Origin: Acridotheres tristis
Lineage: Eukaryota > Chordata > Aves > Passeriformes > Sturnidae
Length of the DNA stretch: 64,000 bases
Reading direction: 5' to 3'
Assembly (NCBI GenBank): GCA_037013685.1
Contig: CM072899.1
Location: forward strand, 1,419,479 to 1,483,478
The position numbers were made by a program, and so were the translations under genes. This document shows positions 1-13,484 of the stretch, piece by piece (the first letter of the stretch is position 1; the number at the start of each line of letters is the position of its first letter). The notes under the pieces were generated by a model, which made no database searches, was not told where the DNA came from, and was given only the letters and a program-made list of their open reading frames with translations.

Positions 1-2134
1 CAGCTGGGCTGCACCCAGGGCCCTCTGCACTGTGAGCCATTCTTCCTACGTGGAGACAGCAAAGCTTGATTACACGAGTTCACGGTCTCAGGATACCAGT
101 TTAACTTGGCCATCACATCACTCAGCGATTACCCTGGGAGATACAGTCCTGAATTAATGATTTTACTGAAGAGCAAGCCTCCACCTTCACTTTGATTCCC
201 AGCGTGGAGCCAGCTGTTCTCTCAGAAGTTCAGCTTTGTGGTTGGTGTTTTCCCCACTGGAGCTCTCCTGGCTTGGCTCTCCAAAGCCCTGCTGAGAGCT
301 CAGAGTGCTGAGGATGTGCTGCTCCCCACTGCCACTGCCCCACAGGCCTCCACGTGCTGGAGCCACTGCAAAGCACCAAAAAACTCTCCCCCTACCACCA
401 GGAGTTTAACCAAAAAGCCACAGAACACATCAATGCACTGATTATGCTCCTTTTTTGCCTTTTGCTACAAAGCGCATGGAGTGCTGTAGCACGGAATATC
501 CACATCCCAACAGCTCCACGGGATATTTTCAATAACATCCCTTCGTGCTTTGCATGCATGAGTAAGAGCTGCTGGGTGTGTCCGAGCCCTCAGAGCTCCC
601 AGCATTAGCTGTAGGCATCACAAGTCATTTGGTTCCTAAAACACTGTGTACTCAAAAGCAGCCCACACTGCAGCAGAGCCCCCTCCCAGCCCATCCCGCA
701 CCCAGGCACTGCTGCCTGCCCAGAGCACGTCCTGCAAACACCTGCCAAGGTGTTTTCCTGAGTGGGAAAGGATGGAAAAGAGCCACTCTGGGTTGTGAAA
801 GCACATCTGGAGAGGCTGGAGTGCTGCAGGAGCCGGCAGCAGTGCACGGTGTGGGGCAGAAGAGAGCCCTGAGAGCCATCCATCATTCCTGACTGCAGGG
901 TTATTCCACAGCCTCCCGGTTACAGACAGCAAATGCAAACTAAACTACCTCCCTTCTGGGCAAAAAGGTGTCTTTAGAGATGGACTGCAGATTTTCCTGT
1001 TGGTTTTCAGTGGGTGAGCTAAGGAATCTGCTTCCAACACGGATTTGTGCACAGTGGGAAGTGACTTTGCTCAATCCTTTAGCACTGAGGTCCAGCACAA
1101 GCAAAGGATCTCTCCACATCAGCCTGGTGCAGTTTGTTTTTCCTTCAAGCATGACAGTGTGAGGTTACCTGAGGCTCCCTGAGAGCTGTAAAGATGAAAG
1201 CTCAGCTTCCTTTACATTAGAGAAGAGCAGGAAATTTAAAGGAGTGACTGTCCCCCAGGAACGTTAATCCTGTCATTGCAGTTTAAGGTGACACAGGATT
1301 TTCAACACTCAATTTCCACTTTATCCTTTGCAAAGAAGTTTCATTCCAGAGCTTATACACAGGGGATTAATGAGGGTACTGATTACAGAGACAGACTGAA
1401 GGAGCCCAGAGACATTCCCTGCTCTCTCACGGGAAGTTTGCAGAGACACAGGAGGTGCTGCTGCAGGGATGTAGTGTGTGTTTTAACCACAACAATCAGT
1501 TAGATCTGGTCAGGACTCAGCCCTACAGACAGACTGCAAACACAACACGTGCAGAGCCAAACAAAGGAGGATATCACAGATTCAATCGTCTTTGTAAGCA
1601 AGTTTTGCTGGAATAAGGTTTTACTTTCCATTTAGAAGAATATAAGAGCTCACTGCTGTGTGCTCATTAATCCTCACCAGGGACAAATTTCTTTCAGGGG
1701 ACTCTAATCCTTATGGAAAACACAGATAGGAAGAACAGTAAGATTGCTGGAGAATGGTGGTGGTCTGGAGTTTACCATACACTTATTTCAAATTCCAATC
1801 TGAAATTTAACAGCTCATTGTAAAAGTCTCTGAGCACATTGCAGTTGCTTAAGTTACTTGTAAGAGCAGTCAGTAACTTACCTACAAAGCTGTTTTATTA
1901 CACATTCCTCTGTATTGCCCTGGGAAAACACCTCAAGTATCCAGCGCCCATAAAAACATTTCATCAGTTCACTTTTGCATGGCAGACACTAATATCTCCC
2001 TTAATTACAGGTCAAAGATCACTCAGATCATTTCCCCTCCCGCCTCCTTAACCCTCTCCAATTTCCTGGATTTCATAAAAACATTTCCCTTCCCAACACA
2101 CTCAGTCTCAAGATGGAGTTTTCCATTTCCCTAC
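1..2134 (-). other. Intron after exon 38, open at the window edge
   Basis: No exon, RNA gene or clear repeat was recognised in these 2.1 kb. The sequence is ordinary intron of mixed composition. Confidence 0.7.
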
Positions 2135-2325
2135 CTGTATCGTGGTGTTCCCACCTTCCAGCAGGGCAATGGCCAGCAGGATGCTCTCGTGGAAGACTCT
2201 GTCACTGGTGGCATTCATGATGAGATCTATGACCAGGTTGGAAGCACCTTCTTTATCCAGGTGGCACTGGACATCTGCCAGGCTCATCTCCCCTCTGCTC
2301 ATGGAGCTCGACCCAGAGCTTCCTC
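2135..2325 (-). CDS. ITPR1: ITPR1 exon 38, last exon in the window
   Basis: The 191 nt finish Gly and encode 63 residues, [18 protein letters not shown] through [10 protein letters not shown], ending in phase 0. The acceptor is tttacag and the donor [23 protein letters not shown] is the start of the next conserved solenoid. The following exon (HSFFCRL in mammals) was searched for in 1-2134 and not seen. Confidence 0.98.
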
Positions 2326-2369
2326 CTGTAAAGGTGACCATGAGAAACAGGTTGGCAGTGACCCCATGG

Positions 2370-2500
2370 GGAGGGCAAGGCCAGGCTGGACAGGGATTGG
2401 AGCAACATGAGGCAGGGGAAGGTGTCTGTGCTCATGGCAGGGGGTGGAACAGGATGAATTTTAAGGTCCCTTTCAACCCAACCCATTCTGCGATTCCATT
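2370..2500 (+). mobile_element. CR1 LINE 3' fragment
   Basis: Contains the diverged CR1 3' end: a ggaaggtgtc...catggcaggggg block, then ttaaggtccc tttcaaccca ..cattct. It sits in the intron between exons 37 and 38, antisense to ITPR1. Confidence 0.85.
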
Positions 2501-2921
2501 AGTGACTTTTTTAGCATTGAACTCAAATTAAATAAACTTCACTGGATAACTGCCTTCAAATGGAATTTTTGCCCATCCACAATCTCTGCAGTACCATGAA
2601 ATGGTTTTCTTTCAGAAAAGGTTAATAACCTGACATCCTTATGGGCACATTTCCTAGCTATTACTGCAAATATTAAATTGATCAGGATTTCCAAGTACAT
2701 TTATTCTAAGTACATTTATCCATTTATTTATTGTGACAAAACAACGCCACAAACATCGAGCCAAGCCGAGGCACTCACTGAAAAGCACCCAGAGCAAGTT
2801 TTGCTCTCACCCGCAGTCACCCACGCGGACAGCTTACATTTTGTGGGGAGTTCACAGGCAAAGCAGTGAGGGAGCACAGCCCGATTTCAGGTGTGGTTTG
2901 TGATGAGCAGAGCCGTCCTAC

Positions 2922-3054
2922 CTGCAGGGCCAGCCTTGCTGGAGCTGCCCGTGGACAGGGGCCCGTTGCCGAAGGCGGTGAGGCTCTCGCGCCGCCCGGC
3001 CGCGCGCACCGTCCCGTAGTAGCGGCTCACCAGAACCTGCCTCAGGGCCTCGCC
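2922..3054 (-). CDS. ITPR1: ITPR1 exon 37, second kinase A site
   Basis: The 133 nt encode 44 residues, [18 protein letters not shown] through SSSKAGPA, plus the first base of Gly. [15 protein letters not shown] carries the second kinase A site (Ser1755/1756). The end differs from mammals, whose glycine run around the proposed ATPA site is replaced here by [11 protein letters not shown]. The acceptor is atgcag and the donor GTAGGA. GC content is high. Confidence 0.97.
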
Positions 3055-6000
3055 CTGCATGCAAAGACAAGGAAATCGTGATGGGAGCTCCGTGAACGAG
3101 CCAAACACACGTGTTCACTGGCAGCAGGGCTGCTGTCGCCAGTGCCCTTCTTGTGGTGAGGGACGGGGGAATGAAAAACCCTGGAGAGTTGGGAAAATCC
3201 ACTGAGCAGCTCCTGGTGTGCTGGGGCAGGCTGGGACACTGGAGGGGTCTCATGGGGCTCAATGAGGTTATGGGTTCCTCCATGCAGCACAGAGACAGCT
3301 GCAGGTCAGGTTTTGTGTAAAGCTTTCTACACAGATTTAGTTTTCTGAGAGTTCTGTTTTAATTAAGTTCTATTGTCTTGGTCTCAAATGCAAAGGAGTT
3401 GCATCTGTACAGCACCAACACAAAAGCAAGAGGTGGATTAGAGAAACATCAGAAATGGTTTTAAAGAACAATTTAATCTCCTGACATGTCACCTATTTTG
3501 CCATGCCACCAACCCTGCAGGGCTGGGCTCTGCTGTCCCTCCACCAGCAGCTAATGGGATCCATTGGCTGCCAAGGGAAAGCAGCTGAAAGCCATGGGAT
3601 CCTGGCTCTTTATTCCCTGCTGCAGACAAAAGCTGAGTGATCCCACTGGATCCCAGCTCTCTGTTCCCTGTTGTAGATGAAAGCCGAGTGATCCTGCTGG
3701 ATCCCAGCTCTCTGTTCCCTGTTGTAGATGAAAGCCGAGTGATCCCGCTGGATCCCAGCTCTCTGTTCCCTGTTGCAGACAAAAGCTGAGTGATCCCGCT
3801 GGATCCCAGCTCTCTGTTCCCTGTTGCAGACAAAAGCTGAGTGATCCCGCTGGATCCCAGCTCTCTGTTCCCTGTTGCAGATGAAAGCTGAGTGATCCCG
3901 CTGGATCCCAGCTCTCTGTTCCCTGTTGCAGATGAAAGCTGAGTGATCCCGCTGGATCCCAGCTCTCTGTTCCCTGCTGTAGATGAAAGCTGAGTGATCC
4001 CGCTGGATCCCGGCTCTCTGTTCCCTGCTGGCAGCTGCCCCGTCACGCCAGCCCTGCCATGCCAGCTCAGGGCACTGCACAGGGCAGGTCCTCACATAAC
4101 CCCAAATCCTGGAGCTCCAGCGTGAGCCAGCAGAGACCAAAACCTCCAGGGGGAACCTCACCCCACTGCTGCCACCTCAGCCTTCACAGGAATTCCCAGG
4201 AATTTGGGGAGCTGGACAAAGCTGGTGGCTCTGCCAGCACATGAGCACAGCACGGGGATTAAGGGATTTCTGTCAGGTCTTTGTGCACAAAGGAGAACTG
4301 GGGATTTATTGTCACCGGGAGCTCCTGCCCTGTTAATGGCAGCGTGGTTACAGCAGCACCATCCCAGCACAGTGCTGCAGAGGGGAGGGTTTTCTGGGGA
4401 TTCAGAGAATAAATAACAGTATTTAAAAAAAAAAACCGATCTAGCCAAACATAATTTTATATTAAAAATATGTCCAATGAAACAAAGCATCTTCTCTTCA
4501 AATCCATTCACAAAACATGTGCTGGTTAGTGATCCACTGATTTTCAGTTGTATTTCAAATGAAATTGCTTGTCTGACTATAAATTCAAGATGTCATTTAA
4601 TACATTAGCTGCCACAAAAGTGAAGTCTCACTTTTTAAACTTTCACGGGAGTCCTTTAAAACACAAGTGAGTAAATGGAAAAACATAAACGTGCATTAAT
4701 TGGTTTGTACATAATTCCAGCCCTGCTTCAGTCCCACTGATTTTATATACAGCTAGCACTCACAGAGGTCACTTCAAGAGATCCTTATATCCCAAAAGAA
4801 AAAAAAGACAAAAAATATAATTAAGTTCTGTACTAAATTTCAGAAATCACTTCCACAGGGAGAAGCCCAACACATGCCTGAGCTGGTGAGGGATCCCTGT
4901 CCTCCCCACAGGGCTGGGGCTCAAGTCAGGGCTCCCTCCCACTGCCACCCTGTCACCACAATCCTGCAGCTTAGAAATGGCTCCTGTGGATTACCAGAGT
5001 GAAAGCTGCAGCACGGGAGCTGCATTTTATGGGATCAGATGGGGAGGGAGCAAATGTCAGGGAACAGGATGTAAAATAAACACTAAGTCAGTGTTCCAAC
5101 CAGCTGCTTCCAAAAGACCCCAAACAACAGGGAAAAAAGGAAAACTCCTGTGCAAGCAACAGTAGAAGGAGATGAGCACTTCTCCAAGGGGCATATGCTC
5201 CCCATCACTGCTTGGGCCAAAGAGTGAACACGTGGGAGAGGCAAGAGACAGCTCAGGAGCTCCAGTAAATCCTGTCCTGGAGGAGCTCCTGGGACTGACA
5301 GGGACAGCAGAGTGTTGAGTGCATGAGGCAGTGCTTTACCCACCTCCCTGCTCCCAGTCTGGCAGGTAAGGGAGGCTACATGACAGAACAAGGCCAAGCC
5401 AGACAAAAAAACCCTGAACTACATCTTCCTTGTACATGTACACTGATTAGAAAGGCAACCTGACACCCAGGTGGACCCTAGGACACAAAATGGCTACAAG
5501 GGAGCTCTCACATCACCTTTTTCCTCCTCTGTTGGACTGACTGGCAGCCACAGTGTCCACTGGCATTTAAACCAGAGGTTTTTATACTTCCTACAAAGAT
5601 AACACACATCCAGCCTCGAGAACAGTGCTCAGAAAACTCCACGTTGCCTGAATTCAGGAGGGCAACTAAAGCTCTTGGAGCTGTCCCCAAATTCTCCTTC
5701 TGGCCCCTTGTGGAGCAGGAGGTGACTTCTACTCTATGGTCAAAAGAGTTGGGGTGAGGGGAAACCTGACCAGGACAGGCACCTGTGGTGTCTGTAGGTG
5801 TTGTGTATCCAAAACAAGACAAATCACCAGAAAATACAGCAGGAACAAGCATCAAGCAGTTGTTTCTAGTCAGAGTGTGCTGATCCAGGTCTGGCAATGC
5901 ACAGTCACCAGCATTTCAAACTCTAACTGGGAAGGAAAGCTTCGGTTCCTACAAATTTATCCAAACCCAGACCCTGGTACCAGCTAACAAAATCTGAGTA

Positions 6001-6788
6001 AGTGATCAAAGCAGAAGGGAGAAGAAATAAGTGGTATTTAAGACATGTTCTAATTAATTCAGCTGCAATGCTTGGCTCCAGAACAGTTCTTTAACCATCC
6101 TGTTAGTAGTGTGCACCACTTGGACGAGGGCAGTGTGCAAACAAATATCAGATGTTTGGCAGTAACCAGAAAAATCAAATATGGCACCTAGGAAAAAACC
6201 CAACAGCGTCCAGTTTCATCTGCATTCACACCAGGTAAAGGAAGAGTAAGTCACACAAACATCACTCTACATGTGTCAGCAATGCAGATACAACACACAA
6301 CTCTGAGTGATACCAGAAACCTGTTAGAAGCTTCAAAACAGAGCATCTTTAATATTTTAGAGTGAAGCTGTTGTAAGTTGCTGCTGTTGTGTTCCCAGCT
6401 GCAAGGGCACAAGAAATGGAAGGAGCAATGATGCTGATTTTGCAGCTTGGCTGTTACAAAGGGGAGGTGTGGCCAGAGCAGCCAGCTCCTCTAGCTGAAT
6501 GTCACTTCACAAGGGAGGGACCAGCACCCACGGGGAGTTTTTGGACACTGAGAATGGACCAGAGCAGGACCTGAGACGAATTGAGAGCAGCCAAGCACTC
6601 GTCCCTTCCATGTAACCCCAGAGAAGGGGCTCCAGCACCTCACTCTGTAAAGATGGCTCATTTTTCACATTTTCCAAGAGCCCAACAGCCAGCATTTAAC
6701 CACACAAGTTTCTTACATGACTTCAGCTTCACTGTTCAAAAGGGAAAGGGGGAGATGAGTTCTGAACGTGCTTGACTGCTGTACATAC
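3055..6788 (-). other. Intron between exons 36 and 37
   Basis: Apart from the 51-bp minisatellite at 3.6-4.03 kb and short A-runs near 4425 and 4800, I recognise nothing here. Confidence 0.7.
3600..4035. repeat. 51-bp minisatellite, about 8 copies
   Basis: The unit contains gctctctgttccctgttgca and agctgagtgatcccgctgga, repeating every 51 bases. Because 51 is divisible by three and the unit has no stop in two minus-strand frames, it yields two overlapping ORFs of about 184 codons made of a 17-residue repeat (NREQRAGIQRDHSAF-type). These are not genes. Confidence 0.93.
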
Positions 6789-6839
6789 CCTTCTATGATC
6801 CTCCAGTTGCCTCTGTGGTAGAGTTTGATCAAGCTCCTG
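6789..6839 (-). CDS. ITPR1: ITPR1 exon 36, alternative SIIB/C exon
   Basis: The exon reads ELDQTLPQRQLEDHRR, 16 residues in 48 nt (6789-6836), ahead of a GTATGT donor. This matches the length, place and RQLEDH core of the mammalian SIIC cassette. The acceptor is a CAGCAG tandem: using the first AG adds one Gln codon (51 nt, to 6839), which corresponds to the single-residue SIIB. Phase is 0 on both sides, so skipping is silent to the frame. SII lies between the two kinase A sites and is neuron-enriched in mammals. The first eight residues differ from mammals. Totals in the summary use the 48-nt form. Confidence 0.85.
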
Positions 6840-9759
6840 CTGTGCGTGCAGAAAGTTCATTTTAAAGCAGAACAACACTCAAGAGAGACCAACATCTGGG
6901 CACTGGTGGGGAATACTGGGGAAGCCACAGCTGGATGAGGGAGATGGACTGACAAGCCATCAGAACAGGAGCCCTGCCCTCTGCCAGCCCTGGCCCCTCT
7001 GCTCTGCCACCCTCCCACACCCCCCTGGCATGCACGTGGTGCCAGCAGGGCTGGCCTTCCAGCAAACACAACATCTGTCTGGGGTCACACACACGGGATT
7101 TTTGGGGGGCTCAGCCCACGCATGCCCATGCACAGACACACAGGAACACCCCCCAGCCCACTGGACACACACTCTGGGGGTGAGGGACTCCCAACACAGC
7201 GCTGAAACTCCTTTGAGACTGGGGAGGGCTTCTGGAGCAGCCTGGGGGGCTCCCTTCAGTGGCCAGGGTGGCACAGGGGAGTCACTGAACAGAGCCCCTT
7301 GGCACGGGCACGTTTCCAAATCACATCTCTCACTTTAGATACTCATTTCCAGGAATGTAACTTCCATTTGCAAAGCTGAAGCACATTGGGATTTTGCTGT
7401 TTCAAAACATCTGAGAAGGTGTAGAATAATGGCTCTACACAGGGACCCATCAGAAACCAGGAGCCATCTCCCAGACATCTCAAATCCATTTGATGGCCAC
7501 TCAGAGTTTCAGGTCACATTTAAACATTATTCCACAAAAGTTACAAATACAAACGCCTAAACCATCACAAACATTTCTTTTTCTACATGATCTCACATTT
7601 ATAAACTTCACAGCTCAGAGAATCAACACTCTCCCAGATTTAGACTTCCATGTTGCTTCATTTAGATTTGCACTGATTTGGCACCCTGTTCTACAATCTA
7701 CCAATGCCATGTCTGGATGTCCCATGAATTTTAATGGAATTTAAGATTTGACAAATTTTCCTGCCTTCTTTTTTTTGGCAAATAATCTGCTTTATGCACA
7801 TAAAGGACACGTTTCCACATATCCAATTCCCACAGCACCAGCGACCTTGACAGTGTGCAGTGACCCTGAGCTTGTCCACTGGGGCATTTTAAATGGGACA
7901 CCAATTGCTCTGGAGTTATGAACCTTCCACTGAGAACTTCAGACACCTCCCTTTCCTTAAAGTATTGAAGTTTTTAAGTATGTGAGGCAAAGGGAAAACC
8001 AAATTCTGCATTAGGAGCCAAAATGAAGTCTCATTGTGCCAATGCAGGAAAATTTGAGAGGAGACTTTTCCCATTGCCACCCTTAAAGAATAAAAGAAAT
8101 GGCTGAAAGGAACAGCTTAGGATTAGTTTACTTTTTTTTTAATATATTTTCAGACTACTACACTGATGCTCTATTGGATTAAGGCACTTTAACAAATCTA
8201 CTTATTTCCACTGTCTAACACCAGGCAGGAACACACATTTCACAGGGGTTTTTACCAACAAGACACTCCACTAGGACTACTGAAAACACCAATATTTGTG
8301 TGCTGTACAAATATAGGTGGCTGACACACCTCTACAGGGCTCTCCGTTTCTGGAGCTTGCGGCAGCTAGTTGAAAGTAAAATGCAGAAAAATTAGTTATT
8401 CCTCCAGAATCTTTCATCCCAACAGCAATCCAGTGGTCAACAGTGAGGGGAAGGGAGCTGGCAAAGCACTTGACTTCAGCTGAATCATCACAAAGGAATT
8501 AGAGCTGTAATTACTGTCTATGCCCTCCCACCCTGCTCCTGAAAGGGCCACGTTTGGCAAATTTCACAGGTATCCTTTGAACATCCCAAACTGCTTTGCA
8601 TGAGCTCGGAGGCACAAGCAAAAAAAAAAAATGTAGTTGCAGATGCCCAGAGCACTTTTGGGGACCACACCTCCCCAGGATCTGTCACTGGAATGCTGCA
8701 CATCCATCCCAGTGGGGAGGAAGAAGAAGCCAGGGCTGCACATCACAAAGGCAGCAGCTTTGTAATGTTAGCTTAAAAAAATGTATTCTGTGGATTCTCA
8801 TCTATAAACGTGCTTTTCTCAAGATAAAAGATACATAGCACAGCACCAAACAGGAGCAATGAAATAAGGGCCTGAATGGTGTCAGCTTTTCAAATTTAAA
8901 ATGCACGTCTTAAACCGATACAGATGAAGACAAGTAACTTTTATCTAGTCAACCACAGACACACAACAGAGAGTTGAACATTCAAACTCAACTACTGACT
9001 TCATTGTGGGGAAATTTCTGTAACCTCTCAGGAGCAGACAGCAGGAAATAACACTCTCACATTTCTGTAACCCCAACCTGAGCCAGGCATTGTCAGTCCA
9101 GAGGCCACAGGGACAGACAGAGCACAGACTGGGAGAGCAACCCAGGAGCTGCTGCAGCCTGGGGAGTGCCCAGCAAAGGGAGAGAGGGAAGCCAGAGATC
9201 AGCAGCAGGAATAACAAAACTCCAATTCCCAGGAGCGAGTGCTTCCCCTGTGGTGCTCCTTGGCCAGGAAAAAGACACTTCTCCATTCTCCTCCTCAGGG
9301 ACTTTGCTCCTGGCCAGCTCCCACGGCCTTTGGAAGTGGCTTCCTTGCATTGTCAGGGCTCCTGGACACGTCTCAAGCATGCAAGCCCCTTGTCTGGCCA
9401 AATGCAAGCAGGGAGGATGGAACCCAGAGCAGCACAAGTGCACAGGAAGCAGAGGAACACAGCGTCCCTGCCCTGCTCCAGGCTGGACCTGGGACAGGTC
9501 ACGGCAGGCTGGGCACATTGTCCTGCCTGCACAACCTGCCTGGGGCACAGGAAACATCCCTGCCTTCCCCAGGAGCCAACAGCAGCAAGGAAACTCAGCC
9601 TGTTCCCCTGCAGGGGAAATGAGGTCCCTTCCTCCTGGGGAGGGGAGGCTGGAGCTGACAGGTCAAGTGGACATGACTGCTGCACTCAGGGTTCCAAACA
9701 AAAGTTTCCTTCTAGGCACTGGTAGAGGTTTCCCAGAGAAACTGGATGATTTTCCACCC

Positions 9760-9893
9760 CTTCAAGTGCCCAAGGCTGTGCTGGATGGAGCTCTGAGCAG
9801 CCTGGGACAGTGGGAGGTGTCCCTGCCATGGCAGGGGTGGCACTGGATGGGCTTTAAGGTCCCTCCCATCCCAAACCACCCTGGGATTCCTGG
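9760..9893 (+). mobile_element. CR1 LINE 3' fragment
   Basis: Shows the CR1 3' consensus blocks: agcagcctgggacagtggga, ggtgtccctgccatggcagg, ctttaaggtccctcccatcc and a final caccctgggattcc. Antisense to the gene. Confidence 0.9.
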
Positions 9894-12840
9894 GCTGATA
9901 CCTTGACCCCATTTCAACCAAACATACATTTACATTTGGCAGCACAGATGAAGAATCAGCATAAAATTAGTTTGCCCTTTCCCAAGTTAAAATTACAAAT
10001 TCCAGCTCACAAATTCCTGCACTTGCCCTCTGTGGCACAGACAGCACATCAGAGCCAGCCCCACACACTGACCTGGGAGCAAAACCACTGCCCTGGGCAA
10101 TGCCCATGTGCATCATCCACAGCAGCACAGCCCTCAGCAATGTTCCAGCAAGAATAGAAACTCCCAATGCTGAAATTGTTCTTCTTTGAGTCAACATGGG
10201 TTCAAATAGCAAAGAATTATTGAGCTCTTGCTGCTGTGCTACACTTTGCACTCTCCTGTGTGCTGCAACAGCAAAGTATCACCTTATGCTTCACCAGGAT
10301 TGAACAGGGTGGGAGAGCAGCCCAAAGGAGGAATTTTCCGTGATTTCTTGTGCCTCCACCTCTTGCAGCTCTCCAGCTGTAAGAAAGGGATGGTTTGGGG
10401 GGCAGGGGAGGTTTGTGGAACACCAAACACAGCCGGCTGATTGGCAGGACACAGCTTCCAAACTGGAACCCCGCGGGTGGCCGGGTCACAGTCCAACATC
10501 TGTGCTTTTTACAAGCACTAAGGAAAGCTCCTTTCAACTTGCTGAGCAAAACCTTCTGTTCCTTTGAAGTTTGCACTCCCCCCCAGGCTGGCCAATAAAC
10601 CACTCCCCATGAGCCATGACTGGAGATGCACAATCCCTGACCCTCTGGTGACCAGAGTGTCTCCAGCATCCATTTCCCCAGCACAGGCCACGTGTGCTTC
10701 CCAGAAGGGACTGTCTGACTCCAGAGTGGATGCCTCCCCCCCCCAAAAACCACCAGAGCACGTCACAGCTCCAGGGGGAATTCATTACATCTCAATTCTG
10801 AGATACAGACGAGCTTTTCCATCCTTGTCCTTTATGTTTTGGAGGAATTCTTCAAAGTTATATTCTCATTTCCTTTCTAAATAACAATCCCAATGAAAGT
10901 TGTCTAATCCTTCCTTACAGAAAACTCAAACTACTGCTGTGATAGAGTGGAAAAGCAGAAAGATTTTCATTCAAGTTTGAAGCATCAGAATTGCTTTTCT
11001 CCACTTTTTTACCCAACTATGCAGTGAACACCCAGATCACTGAGCAGTGAAAAGGTTTGAAATGCATTTAAAAGGCTGGTGGAGATTCCAGTTCAGACTG
11101 GGGCTGCTCCAGAGAGTGGCTTCAACAAAACAGGCTGGGAAACATCTCACATTGTAAATAAATGAGAGGGAAATAATCTGATCAGAAAACTCACATTTGT
11201 GTGACCACACAAACACACACTGAAAAAACTGGTCCTTTTCTCTTCAGCCTCACCAGACTTTGGAATTTTGACAAAACAACAGACAAACTAGCACAATTCC
11301 AATCACAAATCTACACTTCAGGCTGCCTTGGAGTTCAAAGGACTGAGAGGTGACAAACCTCAGCCTGCTGAACTGATGACATTTCCCAAACCTCCACACA
11401 ATTCCTTCAGCTCCTTCTCCAAACATCCCTCTCTGCTGTCCTGGGAGGTCCTTGAGCTCTGCACTCTGAGGAAGCTGAGCCAGACTCCATGGATTTGGCT
11501 CTGTGGACACACAATGGTGAGGAGCAGGATGCCCTGAGCTGTGCAGGAAGTCAGGTTCAATCACTCTGAGGTCCCTTCTGCTCCCAAAATCTGTGAATTC
11601 AGGAACTGACCCAACTCCATGCATATGGCATCTCATTACTGAGGTGGCAAGGGGAGACATTTGGCAGAGAGGAGGAAATAAAAAGGGAAAAACACAACTG
11701 CAGAGTCAGCCAAATAGCACATTAAGATTTGATAGCCAGGTTGTACAGCTAGATGTGAGGAACTGGAGTGAAGATCTCAGATAAATGTTATTCTGAAGCC
11801 TCTGCCTCAGCTCCTGCATTGCCATGTCCAGTAGCAGCTGGAATTCCAGTGGGAATGGCTGTTCAGATTGAGTTCTGTAACTCCCTTTCCACTTTTTCCT
11901 CCCTTCTCTGAACTCCTCTGCTCTTCTCTCTGAAATACCATCAGCTCATCCTTGAAAGGCACACAGCAAAAGCATCACCTTGTCTGATTCACAGCAACAG
12001 ACTAGAGCACAAATTATGTTGCTGTCCTTCATAACTCTTTAAAAATACCACAAAACTCTGTGCAGCTTCCTTGCCAAGTCCCCTTTGTAAAGCCAACACT
12101 GTTACCTTGTGGAGCTGAGGAGAAATTTGGATAGGAAATTTCTAGCCCCTGCAGATGATCTGTAGGTGTTTGTCAAACAAGCATTTGACTTGTTATGGAG
12201 AAGTTTCAGGGCAGGGGGGAATAACTGGGACCCAGGAGCACTGAACTGCTTTGACAAACTTCCCACGTTACATCCCCACCCTGTACAGACATTTTCAGGG
12301 ATGGAGGATCTCAGACCTGCCTAAATCAGGCAGCAGCAGGAGGGCACAGCTCCCCCAGAAGGCACTGGTGGGATTTTGGGGGCAGCTCCCAGCCCTGGCT
12401 CTGTCACACAGCCAGGGCAGGGACAGGGCTGAACACCCTCCCTCACTCAGGGAATGTGCAGTGCCAGCCAAGGAGGTGACACACCTGGCACAAGGGCTGC
12501 CAGTGCCTGCACTCCAAGGTCACCAGGATCTGCCATGGGCAATGCCTTCCCTCCCTTTCCAGAGTTCTCAGTGGAGAAATCATGTTTTAACTTGGGCAGG
12601 GACTTTCCAGGAGCTGGAGACCTCAGTCTCTGCCCTTCAGTGGGAGTGCAACCACTTCCTCCTCTTTAAATCCTCAATCTTGCAGGACTGAATACAACAA
12701 GAACCACCTTCCCAACACATTTTACAGCAGCAGTTTTAATTAACCAGTAAGATAGTATAACTATTTTTTTTTGGTGACAAGTAACTGTTAGAAATATTCC
12801 AGTCTCCTTTTCCAAGGAGCTCACCAATTCCAGTCTGTGT

Positions 12841-12890
12841 TAAAAAAAAAAAAAAAGAAAGAAACAAAAAAAACCCCAAAAAAAAACCAG
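12841..12890. repeat. A-rich low-complexity tract
   Basis: About 50 bases of A runs broken by single G or CCCC. It reads as a T-rich stretch on the gene's sense strand. Confidence 0.85.
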
Positions 12891-13484
12891 TCCAAAGATT
12901 GCAGGATTTCTCAAGGGGAAAAAAAATAAGGCAGCCCACAAAAATTTATGAGCGCCTGCATTTCCTCTGCTAGAGACATAACAAGTGAAGCACTGTCTAA
13001 GTGCAAAATACACAAGAGAAATGACTGCAGAGTAAGCTTTCTGCAAGGAAAATAATTCCCAAGTGCAGTTTTCCAGCTCTGAAGAGGTTAATACATCTCC
13101 TAACTCCCATCAAAAATGCATAAAACAGCATGCATTTTGCACCTTAGCCATTGGAATTTTAGTTTATCATAGATGAAGAGCAGTGAGAAGGTTAATTCAG
13201 GCAACCCCTTTGAACCAGGATTTTCAGTTCCCTTTTCACCTACTGGAAACCTCAAGACTAATACAAAGAGGTGAAAAAAAACCCAAACCTAAACTCTACT
13301 GAGTGGGTCTGCAAGTGCATTTTACTGGATAGAGCTGCCTGTAGATGTATCAGATGTATACAGAAGTGTCACTACCGAAAAAACAGATAAAACACCAACA
13401 CAATCCTAAAAAATACCTAAATAACTACAGTGGAAACTCCGTGCTGGGTTTGGTTGGGTGCCATACCCGAGCCCTGAGGGTTGG

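Noticed and set aside
3489..4161. Overlapping 183- and 185-codon ORFs
   Set aside because: Both are frames of the same 51-bp repeat, which cannot both be coding; no gene context.
9090..9906. Plus-strand ORFs of 211 and 246 codons
   Set aside because: Overlapping frames in GC-rich intron ending in a CR1 fragment; no domain or splice evidence.
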